The notes below the pieces were generated by a model. The model searched no databases. It was not told where the DNA came from and worked only from the letters and a program-made list of their open reading frames with translations. The position numbers were made by a program, and so were the translations under genes. Below, one piece after another: positions 35,731 through 46,542 of a DNA stretch of 62,818 nucleotides (position 1 is the stretch's first letter; the number at the start of each line of letters is the position of its first letter). The DNA is from Brotaphodocola catenula (GTDB lineage Bacteria > Bacillota > Clostridia > Lachnospirales > Lachnospiraceae), in assembly GCA_020686985.1 (NCBI GenBank), contig JAJEPU010000020.1:1-62818 (forward strand), read 5' to 3'.

Positions 35731-36351
35731 ATGGCAAACGTATCTGTTTACAATATGGAAGGTAATGAAGTCGGCAAGATCGACTTAAACGATGCGGTGT
35801 TTGGTGTTGAAGTAAATGAGCACCTGGTACACCTTGCAGTAGTTGCTCAGCTTGCAAACAAGCGTCAGGGCACTCAGAAGGCAAAGACCCGCTCTGAGGT
35901 ATCTGGAGGCGGAAGAAAGCCGTGGAGACAGAAGGGAACCGGTCATGCAAGACAGGGTTCAACCAGATCTCCGCAGTGGAAGGGCGGCGGTACCGTATTT
36001 GCTCCGGTTCCGAGAGACTACACCATCACCCTGAACAAGAAGGAGAAGAGAGCAGCTCTGAAGTCTGCACTGACCACCCGCGTTCAGGAGAACAAGTTCA
36101 TCGTTGTTGATGAGCTGAAGCTTGACGAGATCAAGACCAAGAAGTTCCAGACCGTTCTGAACAACCTGAAGGTTTCCAAGGCTCTGGTTGTTATCGGCGA
36201 GGACAGCGAGAACGTAGTTAAGTCCGCTAAGAATATCCCGTCTGTAAAGACTGCTTATGTTAATACGATCAACGTATATGACATTCTGAAGTACAACACA
36301 GTAGTAGCTACCAAGACTGCTGTCGCAAACATCGAGGAGGTGTACGCATAA
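35731..36351 (+). CDS. rplD: 50S ribosomal protein L4
   Basis: 206 residues. The long central loop reads [20 protein letters not shown] and lines the exit tunnel, where macrolide resistance changes occur. In some bacteria L4 represses its own operon through the S10 leader. AAGGAGG precedes ATG 35731. The last base of its TAA is the first base of the rplW start codon (TAATG). Confidence 0.98.
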   Translation: MANVSVYNMEGNEVGKIDLNDAVFGVEVNEHLVHLAVVAQLANKRQGTQKAKTRSEVSGGGRKPWRQKGTGHARQGSTRSPQWKGGGTVFAPVPRDYTITLNKKEKRAALKSALTTRVQENKFIVVDELKLDEIKTKKFQTVLNNLKVSKALVVIGEDSENVVKSAKNIPSVKTAYVNTINVYDILKYNTVVATKTAVANIEEVYA

Positions 36352-36650
36352 TGGCAAACGTTCAGTATTTTGATGTCATTCTCAAGCCGGTTATCACCGA
36401 GAAGAGCATGAACGCAATGGCTACGAAGAAATATACTTTCCTGGTACACACCGATGCTAACAAGGCTATGATCAAGGATGCCGTTGAGAAGATGTTCCCG
36501 GGCACCAAGGTTAAGAGTGTAAATACCATGAACAACGAAGGCAAGAACAAGAGAAGAGGAATGACCTTCGGTAAGACCGCAGCAACCAAGAAGGCTATCG
36601 TTCAGCTGACTGAGGATAGCAAGGAGATCGAGGTATTCGCTGGTCTGTAA
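36351..36650 (+). CDS. rplW: 50S ribosomal protein L23
   Basis: 99 residues ([39 protein letters not shown]). L23 surrounds the tunnel exit and docks trigger factor and SRP. It overlaps rplD by one base (TAATG), with a GAGGTG ribosome binding site inside rplD. Confidence 0.98.
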   Translation: MANVQYFDVILKPVITEKSMNAMATKKYTFLVHTDANKAMIKDAVEKMFPGTKVKSVNTMNNEGKNKRRGMTFGKTAATKKAIVQLTEDSKEIEVFAGL

Positions 36651-36661
36651 GGTATTGAAAA

Positions 36662-36693
36662 TTCATCGCTCAGCCAATCGGCTTTGCGATGAA
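36662..36693 (+). other. hairpin in the rplW-rplB gap
   Basis: TTCATCGC (36662-36669) pairs perfectly with GCGATGAA (36686-36693), with inner AGCC-AATC-GGCT. No T-tract follows, so it is not a terminator. The 151-base gap is unusually long for this operon and has a second inverted repeat, ACACGC (36753-36758) / GCGTGT (36773-36778). Confidence 0.5.
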
Positions 36694-36801
36694 CTTATGT
36701 AAAATATACGGCGTAGTGATGATTACGAGACTATACTGTGCCGTGATAAAGAAACACGCGAAGCTGTTGCGAAGCGTGTGAAAGTTTGAAAGGAGAACGT
36801 C

Positions 36802-37647
36802 ATGGGAATTAAAACATACCGCCCATATACACCGTCCAGAAGACATATGACCGGTTCTGACTTCGCTGAGATCACGAAGACCACTCCGGAGAAGTCTCTG
36901 GTTACTTCTTTAAAGAAGAATGCAGGACGTAACAATCAGGGTAAGATCACTGTGAGACATCGTGGAGGTGGCTCCAGAAGAAAATATAGAATCATCGATT
37001 TTAAGAGAAACAGCAAAGACGGTATTCCGGCAACTGTAATCGGTATCGAGTACGATCCGAACAGAACCGCTAACATCGCACTGATCTGCTATGCAGATGG
37101 AACCAAGGCTTATATCCTTGCTCCGGCTGGTTTGACCGACGGAATGAAGGTTATGAGTGGCGTTGAGGCTGAGGCTAAAGTAGGTAACTGCTTACCGCTG
37201 GCTAACATTCCGGTTGGTACTCAGATCCACAACATCGAGCTGTACCCGGGTAAGGGTGGTCAGCTGGTTCGTTCCGCTGGTAACGCTGCACAGCTGATGG
37301 CTAAGGAAGGTAAGTACGCTACTCTGAGACTTCCGTCCGGCGAGATGAGAATGGTTCCGATCGCATGCCGCGCAACTATCGGTGTTGTAGGTAACGGCGA
37401 GCACAACCTGGTTAATATCGGTAAGGCTGGAAGAAAACGCCATATGGGAATTCGTCCTACCGTTCGCGGTTCCGTTATGAACCCGAATGACCATCCGCAT
37501 GGTGGTGGTGAAGGTAAGACTGGTATCGGCCGTCCGGGTCCGTGCACTCCTTGGGGCAAGCCTGCTCTGGGACTGAAGACCCGCAAGAAGAACAAGCAGT
37601 CTAATAAGCTGATTGTAAGAAGACGTAACGGCAAGACCATTAAATAA
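36802..37647 (+). CDS. rplB: 50S ribosomal protein L2
   Basis: 281 residues. Conserved core [20 protein letters not shown] and the C-terminal [20 protein letters not shown], whose His is needed for peptidyl transfer architecture. AAAGGAG precedes ATG 36802. It is separated from rplW by a structured 151-base gap. Confidence 0.98.
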   Translation: MGIKTYRPYTPSRRHMTGSDFAEITKTTPEKSLVTSLKKNAGRNNQGKITVRHRGGGSRRKYRIIDFKRNSKDGIPATVIGIEYDPNRTANIALICYADGTKAYILAPAGLTDGMKVMSGVEAEAKVGNCLPLANIPVGTQIHNIELYPGKGGQLVRSAGNAAQLMAKEGKYATLRLPSGEMRMVPIACRATIGVVGNGEHNLVNIGKAGRKRHMGIRPTVRGSVMNPNDHPHGGGEGKTGIGRPGPCTPWGKPALGLKTRKKNKQSNKLIVRRRNGKTIK

Positions 37648-37666
37648 TTGAAGGAGGAAGACACCT

Positions 37667-37945
37667 ATGGCACGTTCATTAAAAAAAGGACCATTTGCTG
37701 ACGCGCACCTGCTGAAAAAGGTTGACGCGCAGAACGCATCGGGACAGAAGCAGGTTATCAAGACCTGGTCTCGTCGTTCTACTATCTTCCCGCAGATGGT
37801 TGGACATACAATTGCAGTTCATGACGGTAGAAAGCATGTTCCGGTATATGTTACCGAGGATATGGTAGGCCACAAGCTTGGTGAGTTCGTAGCTACCAGA
37901 ACCTACAGAGGACATGGTAAAGACGAGAAGAAGACCAAACGTTAA
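37667..37945 (+). CDS. rpsS: 30S ribosomal protein S19
   Basis: 92 residues ([56 protein letters not shown]). It contacts S13 and 23S rRNA in the head. AAGGAGG precedes ATG 37667; 19 bases after rplB. Confidence 0.98.
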   Translation: MARSLKKGPFADAHLLKKVDAQNASGQKQVIKTWSRRSTIFPQMVGHTIAVHDGRKHVPVYVTEDMVGHKLGEFVATRTYRGHGKDEKKTKR

Positions 37946-37975
37946 TCGGCATGAGCGAAAGGAGGTAATTTAGCA

Positions 37976-38362
37976 ATGGCTAAAGGACATAGAAGTCAGA
38001 TTAAGAGAGAAAGAAATGCCCAGAAGGATACCAGACCAAGCGCAAAGCTGTCTTACGCTCGTGTATCCGTTCAGAAGGCTTGCTTCGTATTAGATGCCAT
38101 CAGAGGCAAAGATGTGCAGACCGCACTTGGTATTGTAACTTATAATCCCAGATATGCTTCTTCCCTGATTCGGAAGCTGCTTGAGTCTGCTGTTGCAAAT
38201 GCAGTAAACAACAACAACATGGACCCGGCTAAGCTTTACGTAGAAGAATGCTATGCAAACAACGGCCCGATCATGAAGAGAGTACACCCGAGAGCACAGG
38301 GACGTGCTTACAGAATCGAGAAGAGAATGAGCCACATTACCGTTGTTCTGAATGAGAGATAA
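37976..38362 (+). CDS. rplV: 50S ribosomal protein L22
   Basis: 128 residues. The beta-hairpin that lines the exit tunnel ends in MKRVHPRAQGRAYRIEKRMS, the macrolide-sensitive loop. AAGGAGG precedes ATG 37976. The N-terminus (MAKGHRSQIKRERNAQKDTR) is slightly longer and more basic than in E. coli. Confidence 0.98.
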   Translation: MAKGHRSQIKRERNAQKDTRPSAKLSYARVSVQKACFVLDAIRGKDVQTALGIVTYNPRYASSLIRKLLESAVANAVNNNNMDPAKLYVEECYANNGPIMKRVHPRAQGRAYRIEKRMSHITVVLNER

Positions 38363-38375
38363 ATAGGAGGCAATT

Positions 38376-39032
38376 ATGGGACAGAAAGTTAATCCGCACG
38401 GCATCAGAGTCGGCGTTATTAAAGACTGGGATTCCAAGTGGTATGCAGAAGGCAACTTCGCAGACAACCTGGTAGAAGATTACAACATCCGTACCTTCCT
38501 CAAGAAGAAGCTGTACAGCGCTGGTATCTCCAAGATCGAGATCGAGCGTGCTTCTGACAGAGTTAAGATCATCGTTTTCACCGCAAAGCCGGGCGTAGTT
38601 ATCGGTAAGGGTGGTTCTGAGATCGAGAAGCTGAAAGCTGAAGTTCAGAAGATGACCGACAAGAAGGTATTCATCGATATCAAAGAGATCAAGAGACCGG
38701 ATCGTGACGCTCAGCTCGTTGCTGAGAACATCGCACAGCAGCTGGAGAACCGTGTGTCCTTCCGTCGTGCAATGAAGTCTACCATGGGTCGTTCCATGAA
38801 GACCGGTATCAAGGGAATCAAGACCGCTGTTGGCGGACGTCTTGGCGGTGCGGATATCGCACGTACCGAGTTCTACAGCGAGGGAACTATTCCGCTGCAG
38901 ACCCTGAGAGCAGATATTGACTATGGTTTCGCTGAGGCAGATACCACCTACGGCAAGCTTGGCGTTAAGGTTTGGATCTACAAAGGCGAGGTACTTCCGA
39001 CTAGAGGAAAAAAGGAAGGGAGCGATAAATAA
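38376..39032 (+). CDS. rpsC: 30S ribosomal protein S3
   Basis: 218 residues. The KH domain motif [17 protein letters not shown] and the C-terminal S3 domain ([17 protein letters not shown]-like segment, seen as [20 protein letters not shown]) are present. S3 lines the mRNA entry channel. GGAGG precedes ATG 38376. Its stop overlaps rplP by one base (TAATG). Confidence 0.98.
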   Translation: MGQKVNPHGIRVGVIKDWDSKWYAEGNFADNLVEDYNIRTFLKKKLYSAGISKIEIERASDRVKIIVFTAKPGVVIGKGGSEIEKLKAEVQKMTDKKVFIDIKEIKRPDRDAQLVAENIAQQLENRVSFRRAMKSTMGRSMKTGIKGIKTAVGGRLGGADIARTEFYSEGTIPLQTLRADIDYGFAEADTTYGKLGVKVWIYKGEVLPTRGKKEGSDK

Positions 39033-39469
39033 TGTTAATGCCGAAGAGAGTAAAGCGCCGCAAACAGTTCCGTGGAACTATGGCTGGTAAGGCTTTAAGA
39101 GGAAATAAGATTAACTATGGTGAGTTCGGTCTGGTAGCAACTGAGCCGTGCTGGATCAAGTCCAATCAGATCGAGGCAGCTCGTGTAGCTATGACCCGTT
39201 ACATCAAGCGTGGTGGTAAAGTCTGGATCAAGATTTTCCCGGATAAGCCAGTAACCGCAAAGCCGGCTGAGACCCGAATGGGTTCCGGTAAGGGCGCAGT
39301 AGAGTACTGGGTAGCAGTTGTTAAGCCAGGTCGCGTACTGTTCGAGATCTCTGGCGTTTCTGAGGAGACTGCTCGTGAGGCTCTGCGTCTTGCCATGCAC
39401 AAGTTACCCTGCAAATGTAAGATTGCTTCCAAAGCAGAGTTAGAAGGCGGTGATAACAGTGAAAACTAA
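39032..39469 (+). CDS. rplP: 50S ribosomal protein L16
   Basis: 145 residues ([50 protein letters not shown]-type segment seen as [20 protein letters not shown]). L16 organises the A-site side of the 50S subunit. Start ATG 39032 abuts rpsC; the end overlaps rpmC by 11 bases. Confidence 0.98.
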   Translation: MLMPKRVKRRKQFRGTMAGKALRGNKINYGEFGLVATEPCWIKSNQIEAARVAMTRYIKRGGKVWIKIFPDKPVTAKPAETRMGSGKGAVEYWVAVVKPGRVLFEISGVSEETAREALRLAMHKLPCKCKIASKAELEGGDNSEN

Positions 39470-39665
39470 TAAGTTCGTAGAAAGTTTACAGGCTAAGTCT
39501 GCTGCTGAGCTGAACGAGGAGTTAGTAGCAGCAAAGAAGGAACTCTTTAACCTGAGATTCCAGAATGCAACCAATCAGTTGGACAATACCAGCCGGATCA
39601 AAGAGGTTCGCAAGAACATTGCCCGGATTCAGACTGTTATTACTGAGAAGTCCAAGCTGGCATAA
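39459..39665 (+). CDS. rpmC: 50S ribosomal protein L29
   Basis: 68 residues of two helices ([40 protein letters not shown]). The start is GTG 39459 with AAGGCGGTGA just upstream; an in-frame GTG at 39450 lies within that ribosome binding site and is less likely. It overlaps rplP by 11 bases. L29 lies beside L23 at the tunnel exit. Confidence 0.95.
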   Translation: MKTNKFVESLQAKSAAELNEELVAAKKELFNLRFQNATNQLDNTSRIKEVRKNIARIQTVITEKSKLA

Positions 39666-39674
39666 GGAGGAAAA

Positions 39675-39935
39675 ATGACCGTGGAAAGAAATTTAAGAAA
39701 AACCCGCGTTGGTAAGGTCGTAAGCGATAAGATGGATAAGACCATCGTAGTTGCTATTGAGGACCACGTTAAGCATCCCTTATACGGCAAGATCGTGAAG
39801 AAGACCGTTAAGCTGAAAGCTCATGACGAGAACAACGAGTGCGGTAAGGGCGATACCGTTAAAGTTATGGAAACCAGACCGCTGTCTAAGGACAAGAGAT
39901 GGAGACTGGTTGAGATTATCGAGAAGGCGAAGTAA
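39675..39935 (+). CDS. rpsQ: 30S ribosomal protein S17
   Basis: 86 residues ([55 protein letters not shown]). OB-fold primary binding protein of 16S rRNA. AAGGAGG precedes ATG 39675, 9 bases after rpmC. Confidence 0.98.
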   Translation: MTVERNLRKTRVGKVVSDKMDKTIVVAIEDHVKHPLYGKIVKKTVKLKAHDENNECGKGDTVKVMETRPLSKDKRWRLVEIIEKAK

Positions 39936-39955
39936 AGCAGGAAGGAGTATCAGGC

Positions 39956-40324
39956 ATGGTTCAGCAGGAAACAAGACTGAAGGTTGCTGATAACACCGGA
40001 GCAAAAGAGTTACTGTGCATTCGTGTTATGGGCGGATCTACCAGAAGATATGCTAATATTGGCGATGTCATCGTCGCTTCCGTTAAAGATGCAACACCAG
40101 GTGGCGTTGTAAAGAAGGGCGATGTTGTTAAGGCCGTTGTTGTACGTACCGTTAAGGGCGCACGTCGTAAAGACGGTTCCTATATCAAGTTCGATGAGAA
40201 CGCAGCAGTAATTATTAAGGATGACAAGACCCCAAGAGGAACCCGTATTTTTGGGCCGGTTGCAAGAGAACTTCGTGAGAAGCAGTTCATGAAGATCGTT
40301 TCTCTGGCTCCGGAAGTACTGTAA
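39956..40324 (+). CDS. rplN: 50S ribosomal protein L14
   Basis: 122 residues ([60 protein letters not shown]). L14 forms an intersubunit bridge and is the docking site of the silencing factor RsfS. AAGGAG precedes ATG 39956. Confidence 0.98.
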   Translation: MVQQETRLKVADNTGAKELLCIRVMGGSTRRYANIGDVIVASVKDATPGGVVKKGDVVKAVVVRTVKGARRKDGSYIKFDENAAVIIKDDKTPRGTRIFGPVARELREKQFMKIVSLAPEVL

Positions 40325-40337
40325 GGAGGTGTCCACT

Positions 40338-40637
40338 GTGCAGAAGATCAAGAAAGACGACCTGGTAAAGGTTATCACGGGAAAAGATAAAGACAAGACC
40401 GGTAAAGTTCTTCAGGTTAAGGACGGTAAGGTTGTTGTTGAAGGATGTAATATGGTTACCAAGCACACGAAGCCGAATGCAGGAAATCCGCAGGGCGGCA
40501 TCGTAAAGCACGAGGCTGCAATCGACGCTTCCAACGTAATGCTGGTAGTTGATGGCAAGGCAACCAGAGTTGGTTTTGAGATCAAGGACGGCAAGAAAGT
40601 CCGCGTCGCAAAGGCAACCGGTAAAGTAATCGACTAA
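40338..40637 (+). CDS. rplX: 50S ribosomal protein L24
   Basis: 99 residues with the KOW motif at the N-terminus ([20 protein letters not shown]). It initiates 50S assembly. The start is GTG 40338, 7 bases after TAAGGAGGT; the in-frame GTG at 40329 lies inside that ribosome binding site. 13 bases after rplN. Confidence 0.95.
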   Translation: MQKIKKDDLVKVITGKDKDKTGKVLQVKDGKVVVEGCNMVTKHTKPNAGNPQGGIVKHEAAIDASNVMLVVDGKATRVGFEIKDGKKVRVAKATGKVID

Positions 40638-40659
40638 TTGCAGAGAGGAGGAACGAGAG

Positions 40660-41199
40660 TTGGCAAGATTAAAAGAACAGTATCAGAACGAGATCGTTGA
40701 CGCTCTGATCAAAAAATTTGGATACAAGAACATCATGGAAGTCCCGAAGCTTGATAAGATCGTTATCAACATGGGCGTTGGTGAAGCAAAAGAGAATGCC
40801 AAGGTTCTGGATTCTGCAGTAAGAGACTTAGAGCTGATTACTGGCCAGAAGGCAGTTACCACCAAGGCAAAGAAGTCTGTCGCAAACTTCAAGATCAGAG
40901 AGGGTATGCCGATCGGATGTAAGGTTACCCTGCGTGGCGAGAAGATGTATGAGTTCGCTGATCGTCTGATCAACCTGGCTCTGCCGCGTGTACGTGACTT
41001 CCGCGGTGTGAACCCGAACGCTTTCGATGGCAGAGGAAACTACGCTCTGGGCATCAAAGAGCAGCTGATCTTCCCTGAGATTGAATACGATAAAGTTGAC
41101 AAGGTAAGAGGTATGGATATCATCTTCGTTACCACTGCCAAGACCGATGAGGAAGCTCGTGAACTTTTGACATTATTCAATATGCCGTTTGCAAAATAA
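40660..41199 (+). CDS. rplE: 50S ribosomal protein L5
   Basis: 179 residues ([60 protein letters not shown]). L5 binds 5S rRNA in the central protuberance. The start is a rare TTG at 40660, set by AGAGGAGG 8 bases upstream; no ATG or GTG lies closer. Confidence 0.97.
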   Translation: MARLKEQYQNEIVDALIKKFGYKNIMEVPKLDKIVINMGVGEAKENAKVLDSAVRDLELITGQKAVTTKAKKSVANFKIREGMPIGCKVTLRGEKMYEFADRLINLALPRVRDFRGVNPNAFDGRGNYALGIKEQLIFPEIEYDKVDKVRGMDIIFVTTAKTDEEARELLTLFNMPFAK

Positions 41200-41214
41200 T
41201 AGGAGGAAAGATCC

Positions 41215-41400
41215 ATGGCTAAGACTTCAATGAAGATCAAGCAGCAGCGTCCTGCAAAGTTCTCCACCAGAGAGTACAATCGTTGCAGAATCTGCGGACG
41301 TCCGCATGCTTATTTAAGAAAATATGGCATCTGCCGTATCTGCTTTAGAGAACTGGCATACAAGGGCCAGATCCCGGGCGTAAAGAAGGCAAGCTGGTAG
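41215..41400 (+). CDS. rpsN: 30S ribosomal protein S14, type Z
   Basis: 61 residues, the short zinc-binding form. Zinc ligands are CRICGRP and CRICFREL (CxxC...CxxC), as in the Firmicute housekeeping copy rather than the longer zinc-free form used under zinc limitation. AGGAGG precedes ATG 41215. A tandemly repeated structured spacer follows. Confidence 0.98.
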   Translation: MAKTSMKIKQQRPAKFSTREYNRCRICGRPHAYLRKYGICRICFRELAYKGQIPGVKKASW

Positions 41401-41403
41401 GCC

Positions 41404-41539
41404 GAAAGCCAATCGCGAAACTTAGTGAATCCGAGCTGTAAGGCGAAGGATGAACTTAGTAGAGCGATCGCTGAAAGCCCATCCCGAAACTTAGCGAATC
41501 CGAGCCATTATGGCGACGGATGAGCTTGGTTGATTGGGG
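41404..41539 (+). repeat. two tandem ~69-base hairpin repeats between rpsN and rpsH
   Basis: Copy A (41404-41472) and copy B (41473-41539) both begin GAAAGCC and share CGAAACTTAG and GAATCCGAGC. Each folds around ATCC(G)/(C)GGAT with an inner GCC/GGC turn; the outer arms differ (ATCGC/GCGAT in A, CCCATC/GATTGGG in B), yet still pair. No T-tract and no ORF. The spacer of 192 bases is far longer than the usual 10-20 in this operon. Confidence 0.65.
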
Positions 41540-41592
41540 TGTAGGTCCAGACAAGGAAACCAATCAGTATATACAAGGAGGAATTATCTACC

Positions 41593-41994
41593 ATGACTAT
41601 GAGCGATCCGATTGCAGATATGCTTACCAGAATCCGTAACGCAAACACTGCAAAACATGATACCGTAGATGTTCCCTCTTCCAAGATGAAGCTCGCTATC
41701 GCTGACATCCTGGTTAACGAGGGTTATATTCAGAAGTACGACATCGTAGAGGACGGCGCATTCAAGACCATCCACATCACGCTGAAGTACGGCGCTGACA
41801 AGAATCAGAAGATCATCACCGGAATTAAGAGAATCTCTAAGCCGGGTCTGCGTGTTTACGCAAACAAAGAGGATCTGCCGAGAGTTCTCGGTGGACTTGG
41901 TACCGCAATCATTTCTACAAACCAGGGCGTAGTTACCGACAAGGAAGCTCGTCGTTTAGGTGTAGGTGGCGAGGTTCTGGCATTCGTTTGGTAA
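41593..41994 (+). CDS. rpsH: 30S ribosomal protein S8
   Basis: 133 residues ([56 protein letters not shown]). S8 binds 16S rRNA helix 21, and in enterobacteria represses the spc operon at the L5 site. AAGGAGG precedes ATG 41593; it follows the tandem hairpin spacer. Confidence 0.98.
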   Translation: MTMSDPIADMLTRIRNANTAKHDTVDVPSSKMKLAIADILVNEGYIQKYDIVEDGAFKTIHITLKYGADKNQKIITGIKRISKPGLRVYANKEDLPRVLGGLGTAIISTNQGVVTDKEARRLGVGGEVLAFVW

Positions 41995-42136
41995 TTTCAG
42001 CTTAAAACTGAGATCTCCGCGAAGACCGCTGGTATTTCGCATCCGTTTTCTGAGTGAGGAAGCGGATATATGATGTAACTGAAAACAGAAGACGCAGGAA
42101 AGCGTTTTCCGAAAATTTAAGTAGGAGGTAAGTGGC

Positions 42137-42679
42137 ATGTCACGTATCGGAAGAATGCCTATCGCAATCCCGGCAGGTGTAACTGTTACGATTGCTGAGA
42201 ATAATAAAGTGACTGTAAAAGGTCCGAAGGGAACTCTTGAGAGAGAGCTTCCAGTAGAGATGGACATCAAAGAAGAGGATGGACATATCGTAGTAACCAG
42301 ACCGAACGATCTGAAGAAGATGAAGTCTCTTCATGGTCTGACCAGAACCCTGATCAACAACATGGTAGTTGGTGTTACTGCTGGTTATGAGAAGGTTCTT
42401 GAGGTTAACGGTGTAGGTTACAGAGCATCCAAGCAGGGTAAGAAATTAACTCTGAACCTTGGTTATTCTCATCCGGTAGAGATGGAGGACCCGGAGGGTC
42501 TGGAGACTGTTCTCGACGGACAGAATAAGATCACGGTTAAGGGTATCGATAAAGAGAAAGTTGGCCAGTACGCTGCAGAGATCCGTTCCAAGAGAGCTCC
42601 GGAGCCGTACAAGGGCAAGGGCATCAAGTATGCGGATGAGACGATCAGACGCAAAGTTGGTAAGACTGGTAAGAAATAA
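42137..42679 (+). CDS. rplF: 50S ribosomal protein L6
   Basis: 180 residues ([60 protein letters not shown]). L6 lies near the GTPase centre. AGGAGG precedes ATG 42137. A 142-base gap after rpsH shows no gene. Confidence 0.98.
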   Translation: MSRIGRMPIAIPAGVTVTIAENNKVTVKGPKGTLERELPVEMDIKEEDGHIVVTRPNDLKKMKSLHGLTRTLINNMVVGVTAGYEKVLEVNGVGYRASKQGKKLTLNLGYSHPVEMEDPEGLETVLDGQNKITVKGIDKEKVGQYAAEIRSKRAPEPYKGKGIKYADETIRRKVGKTGKK

Positions 42680-42696
42680 TTAAGGAGAGTACGAAG

Positions 42697-43065
42697 ATGG
42701 TTAGTAAGAAATCAAGAAGCGAAATCCGCGTTAAAAAGCATACCAGATTACGTAATCGCTTTGCAGGCACTGCAGAGAGACCGCGTCTGGCTGTGTTCAG
42801 AAGTAACAACCACATGTATGCTCAGATTATTGACGACTCAGTCGGCAATACTCTGGTTGCAGCATCCACCGCAGAGAAGGCAGCAAAAGCTGAGCTGGAG
42901 CACACCAATGATGTGGCTGCAGCATCCTATGTTGGAACTCTGATCGCTAAGAGAGCACTGGAGAAGGGAATCGAGGAAGTTGTATTCGACAGAGGCGGTT
43001 TCATTTACCAGGGTAAGATTCAGGCACTTGCAGATGCAGCTCGTGAAGCTGGTCTGAAATTCTAG
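42697..43065 (+). CDS. rplR: 50S ribosomal protein L18
   Basis: 122 residues ([60 protein letters not shown]). L18 binds 5S rRNA with L5. AAGGAGAG precedes ATG 42697; 17 bases after rplF. Confidence 0.98.
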   Translation: MVSKKSRSEIRVKKHTRLRNRFAGTAERPRLAVFRSNNHMYAQIIDDSVGNTLVAASTAEKAAKAELEHTNDVAAASYVGTLIAKRALEKGIEEVVFDRGGFIYQGKIQALADAAREAGLKF

Positions 43066-43081
43066 TAGAGAGGAGAACGGC

Positions 43082-43591
43082 ATGAAGCGTACAATTATTG
43101 ACCCGAATCAGTTCGAGTTAAATGACAATGTAGTAGCAATCAAGCGTGTATCTAAGACCGTTAAGGGCGGACGTACCATGAGATTCTCTGCTCTGGTAGT
43201 AGTAGGAGATGGCAATGGCCACGTAGGCGCAGGTCTGGGTAAGGCTGGCGAGGTTCCGGAAGCAATCCGTAAGGGTAAAGAGGCAGCTATGAAGAACCTG
43301 GTTGAGATCCCGGTTGATGAGAACAAGAGCATTCCTCATGATCATCTGGCAAAATTCGGTAGCTCCAGCGTACTGCTGAAGAAGGCTCCGGAAGGTACCG
43401 GTATCATCGCTGGTGGTCCGGCTCGTTCCGTACTGGAGCTGGCTGGTATCAAGAACATCCGTGCAAAGTCTCTGGGTTCTAACAACAAGACCAACGTTGT
43501 TCTGGCAGTAATCAACGGCCTGACTCAGCTTAAGACTCCGGAGGAGTATGCAAAGCTTCGCGGCAAATCCGTAGAAGAGATTTTAGGCTAA
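43082..43591 (+). CDS. rpsE: 30S ribosomal protein S5
   Basis: 169 residues. N-terminal double-stranded RNA-binding region ([40 protein letters not shown]); the loop around KTVKGGR is where spectinomycin-resistance changes map. C-terminal [27 protein letters not shown] precedes ATG 43082. Confidence 0.98.
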   Translation: MKRTIIDPNQFELNDNVVAIKRVSKTVKGGRTMRFSALVVVGDGNGHVGAGLGKAGEVPEAIRKGKEAAMKNLVEIPVDENKSIPHDHLAKFGSSSVLLKKAPEGTGIIAGGPARSVLELAGIKNIRAKSLGSNNKTNVVLAVINGLTQLKTPEEYAKLRGKSVEEILG

Positions 43592-43604
43592 GGAGGACAG
43601 TAAA

Positions 43605-43787
43605 ATGGCAGATAAGTTAAAAGTTACGTTAGTCAAGTCCCCGATCGGTGCAATCCCGAAGCAGAAAGCTACCGTTGAGGCTCTTGGCCTGAAGAAGCTG
43701 AACAAGACTGTTGAGCTTCCGAACAATGACGCTGTTAGAGGTATGATCTGGCACGTTAAGCATTTAGTTAAAGTAGAAGAGATCTAA
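43605..43787 (+). CDS. rpmD: 50S ribosomal protein L30
   Basis: 60 residues ([40 protein letters not shown]). A small protein present in most but not all bacteria. AAGGAGG precedes ATG 43605; 13 bases after rpsE. Confidence 0.97.
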   Translation: MADKLKVTLVKSPIGAIPKQKATVEALGLKKLNKTVELPNNDAVRGMIWHVKHLVKVEEI

Positions 43788-43813
43788 TTACTGAAGTAAG
43801 GAGGTGTACTGCA

Positions 43814-44254
43814 ATGGATTTATCCAATTTACAGCCTGCTGTAGGTTCCAAGCACAGCGATAATTTCAGAAGAGGACGCGGTCACGGTTCAGGCAACGGT
43901 AAGACTGCTGGTAAGGGCCATAAGGGTCAGAAGGCACGTTCTGGAGCACCGAGAATCGGTTTCGAGGGTGGTCAGATGCCGCTGTACAGACGTCTTCCGA
44001 AGAGAGGATTTAAGAACCGCAACACGAAGACCATCGTTGGCATCAACGTAAGCGCTCTGGAGTGCTTCGAGAACGATGCAGTGGTTACCGTTGAGTCTTT
44101 ACTGGAGACCGGAATCGTTAAGAATCCGAGAGATGGCGTTAAGATCCTTGGTAACGGTGAGTTAACCAAGAAGCTCAACGTTAAGGTTGATGCATTCAGT
44201 GAGAGTGCAAAGGCTAAGATCGAGGCATTAGGCGGAACCTGCGAGGTGATCTAA
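43814..44254 (+). CDS. rplO: 50S ribosomal protein L15
   Basis: 146 residues with the Gly/Arg-rich N-terminal arm ([40 protein letters not shown]) that threads into 23S rRNA. AAGGAGG precedes ATG 43814. One base separates its stop from the secY start. Confidence 0.98.
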   Translation: MDLSNLQPAVGSKHSDNFRRGRGHGSGNGKTAGKGHKGQKARSGAPRIGFEGGQMPLYRRLPKRGFKNRNTKTIVGINVSALECFENDAVVTVESLLETGIVKNPRDGVKILGNGELTKKLNVKVDAFSESAKAKIEALGGTCEVI

Positions 44255-44255
44255 T

Positions 44256-45572
44256 ATGTTGAAAACGCTCCAAAATGCATGGAGAGTTGTGGAGATCAGA
44301 AAAAAACTGATCTTCACCTTCTTGATGCTGGTAGTGATCCGATTCGGTTCCGAACTGCCAATTCCAGGAGTGAGAACGGATTTTTTCGCGAATTTCTTCG
44401 CGAATCAGTCCAATGATGCTTTTGGTTTCTTCAACACGATGACAGGTGGTTCTTTTACCTCCATGTCTATTTTTGCGTTAAGCATTACTCCCTACATCAC
44501 ATCATCCATCATTGTTCAGCTTCTGACGATTGCGATTCCGAAGCTGGAGGAGATGCAGCGTGAGGGAGAGGACGGAAGAAAAAAGATCGCAGAGTACACC
44601 CGTTACCTGACTGTCGGTCTGGCTCTGGTTGAGTCCATTGCCATGGCTGTCGGCTTCGGCGGACAGGGTCTGCTGATTAAGTTCGATGTCTGGAGCGTGA
44701 TCATTGCGGTTGTCACGATGACTGCGGGTAGTGCGTTCCTGATGTGGATCGGTGAGCGAATCACGGATAAGGGCGTTGGCAACGGTATATCCATCGTTCT
44801 GCTTTTCAACATCGTTTCCTCTCTTCCAGAGGATGTGAATACTATTTACACCAAGTTCCTCAGAGGAAAAAACATTGGTGTCCTTGTGACGACTCTTGTC
44901 ATTATCTTGGCAGTTGTCATTGCAATGGTGGTATTTGTTGTTATTCTGCAGGATGGCGAGCGCAGAATTCCGGTTCAGTATTCCAAGAAAATGGTAGGAA
45001 GAAAGATGGTTGGAGGTCAGGCTTCCAACATTCCGCTGAAGGTTAACACCGCAGGCGTTATGCCGGTAATCTTTGCTTCTTCCATCATGTCGTTCCCGGT
45101 TGTGATTGCTCAGTTCTTCAAACCGGATTACACGACTATTCCGGGCAAGATTCTGATGGTTCTGAATTCCTCTTACTGGTTCAGACCGGAGATGCCCAAA
45201 TATTCCATCGGTCTGGTGATCTATCTGGTACTGATTGTGCTCTTCGCATATTTCTATACCTCCATCACCTTCAATCCGCTGGAAGTGGCAAACAATATGA
45301 AAAAATCCGGTGGATTTATTCCGGGAGTTCGTCCGGGTAAGCCGACTTCCGACTACCTGAACAAGATCCTGAATTATATTATCCTGGTCGGAGCTGCTGG
45401 TCTGATTGTGATCAGTGTGATTCCGATTATGATTTCCGGGCTGTTCTCTGTGAACAGAATGTCCTTCATGGGAACATCTCTGATCATCATTGTCAGCGTT
45501 ATTCTGGAAACCATCAAGGCGGTTGAGTCACAGTTGATTGTACGGAATTACAAGGGCTTTTTGAATGATTAA
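44256..45572 (+). CDS. secY: protein translocase subunit SecY
   Basis: 438 residues with ten transmembrane segments. SecY motifs: RFGSELPIPGVRTDFF, SIFALSITPYITSSIIVQLL (plug and pore region), ERRIPVQYSKKMVGRKMVGG. It is the channel of the Sec translocase; secDF and yajC helpers are encoded at 27.9-31.5 kb. GAGGTG within rplO precedes ATG 44256. It ends the first ribosomal unit, since a terminator follows. Confidence 0.98.
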   Translation: MLKTLQNAWRVVEIRKKLIFTFLMLVVIRFGSELPIPGVRTDFFANFFANQSNDAFGFFNTMTGGSFTSMSIFALSITPYITSSIIVQLLTIAIPKLEEMQREGEDGRKKIAEYTRYLTVGLALVESIAMAVGFGGQGLLIKFDVWSVIIAVVTMTAGSAFLMWIGERITDKGVGNGISIVLLFNIVSSLPEDVNTIYTKFLRGKNIGVLVTTLVIILAVVIAMVVFVVILQDGERRIPVQYSKKMVGRKMVGGQASNIPLKVNTAGVMPVIFASSIMSFPVVIAQFFKPDYTTIPGKILMVLNSSYWFRPEMPKYSIGLVIYLVLIVLFAYFYTSITFNPLEVANNMKKSGGFIPGVRPGKPTSDYLNKILNYIILVGAAGLIVISVIPIMISGLFSVNRMSFMGTSLIIIVSVILETIKAVESQLIVRNYKGFLND

Positions 45573-45583
45573 GCGTTCGTGAG

Positions 45584-45616
45584 AAGAGCTGCTGCGGATA
45601 GGCAGCAGCTCTTTTG
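45584..45616 (+). terminator. intrinsic terminator between secY and adk
   Basis: A perfect 12-bp stem, AAGAGCTGCTGC (45584-45595) / GCAGCAGCTCTT (45602-45613), followed by TTG. The T-tract is short (CTCTTTTG), so read-through is likely. Confidence 0.8.
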
Positions 45617-45789
45617 TTATTTTAAAGGGATGCCTGCTACGCCTCAAATAACCATCCTCACTACGAAAGAATAATAAATACCTCAGAGTAAATCTCTTTG
45701 GTGAAGCGGGCATTGTCAACTGCCCGGTGATGTAGGCAGAATTAGGGAGATATTTTACGATATCGTTACTACCTATGCTTCTCTGACTT

Positions 45790-45824
45790 ACAAGCTCCCG
45801 CTTTTACAAGCAGGAGTAGTTGAC
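45790..45824. mobile_element. IS200/IS605-type right-end relic between secY and adk
   Basis: ACAAGCTCCCGC-TTTTACAA-GCAGGAGTAGTTGAC has the layout of IS605-group right ends (hairpin, then TAGTTGAC) and parallels the solo end at 8719-8750. No transposase or tnpB sequence remains in 45573-45894. A GC hairpin (GGGCATTGTCAACTGCCC, 45709-45726) lies upstream. Confidence 0.55.
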
Positions 45825-45888
45825 GAGCATGTATGGGGAGTATTACCTCTGAGGGAAGATTCCCTCAGCATCACAAAATGGAGGATAA

Positions 45889-46539
<651 letters not shown>

Positions 46540-46542
46540 ATT

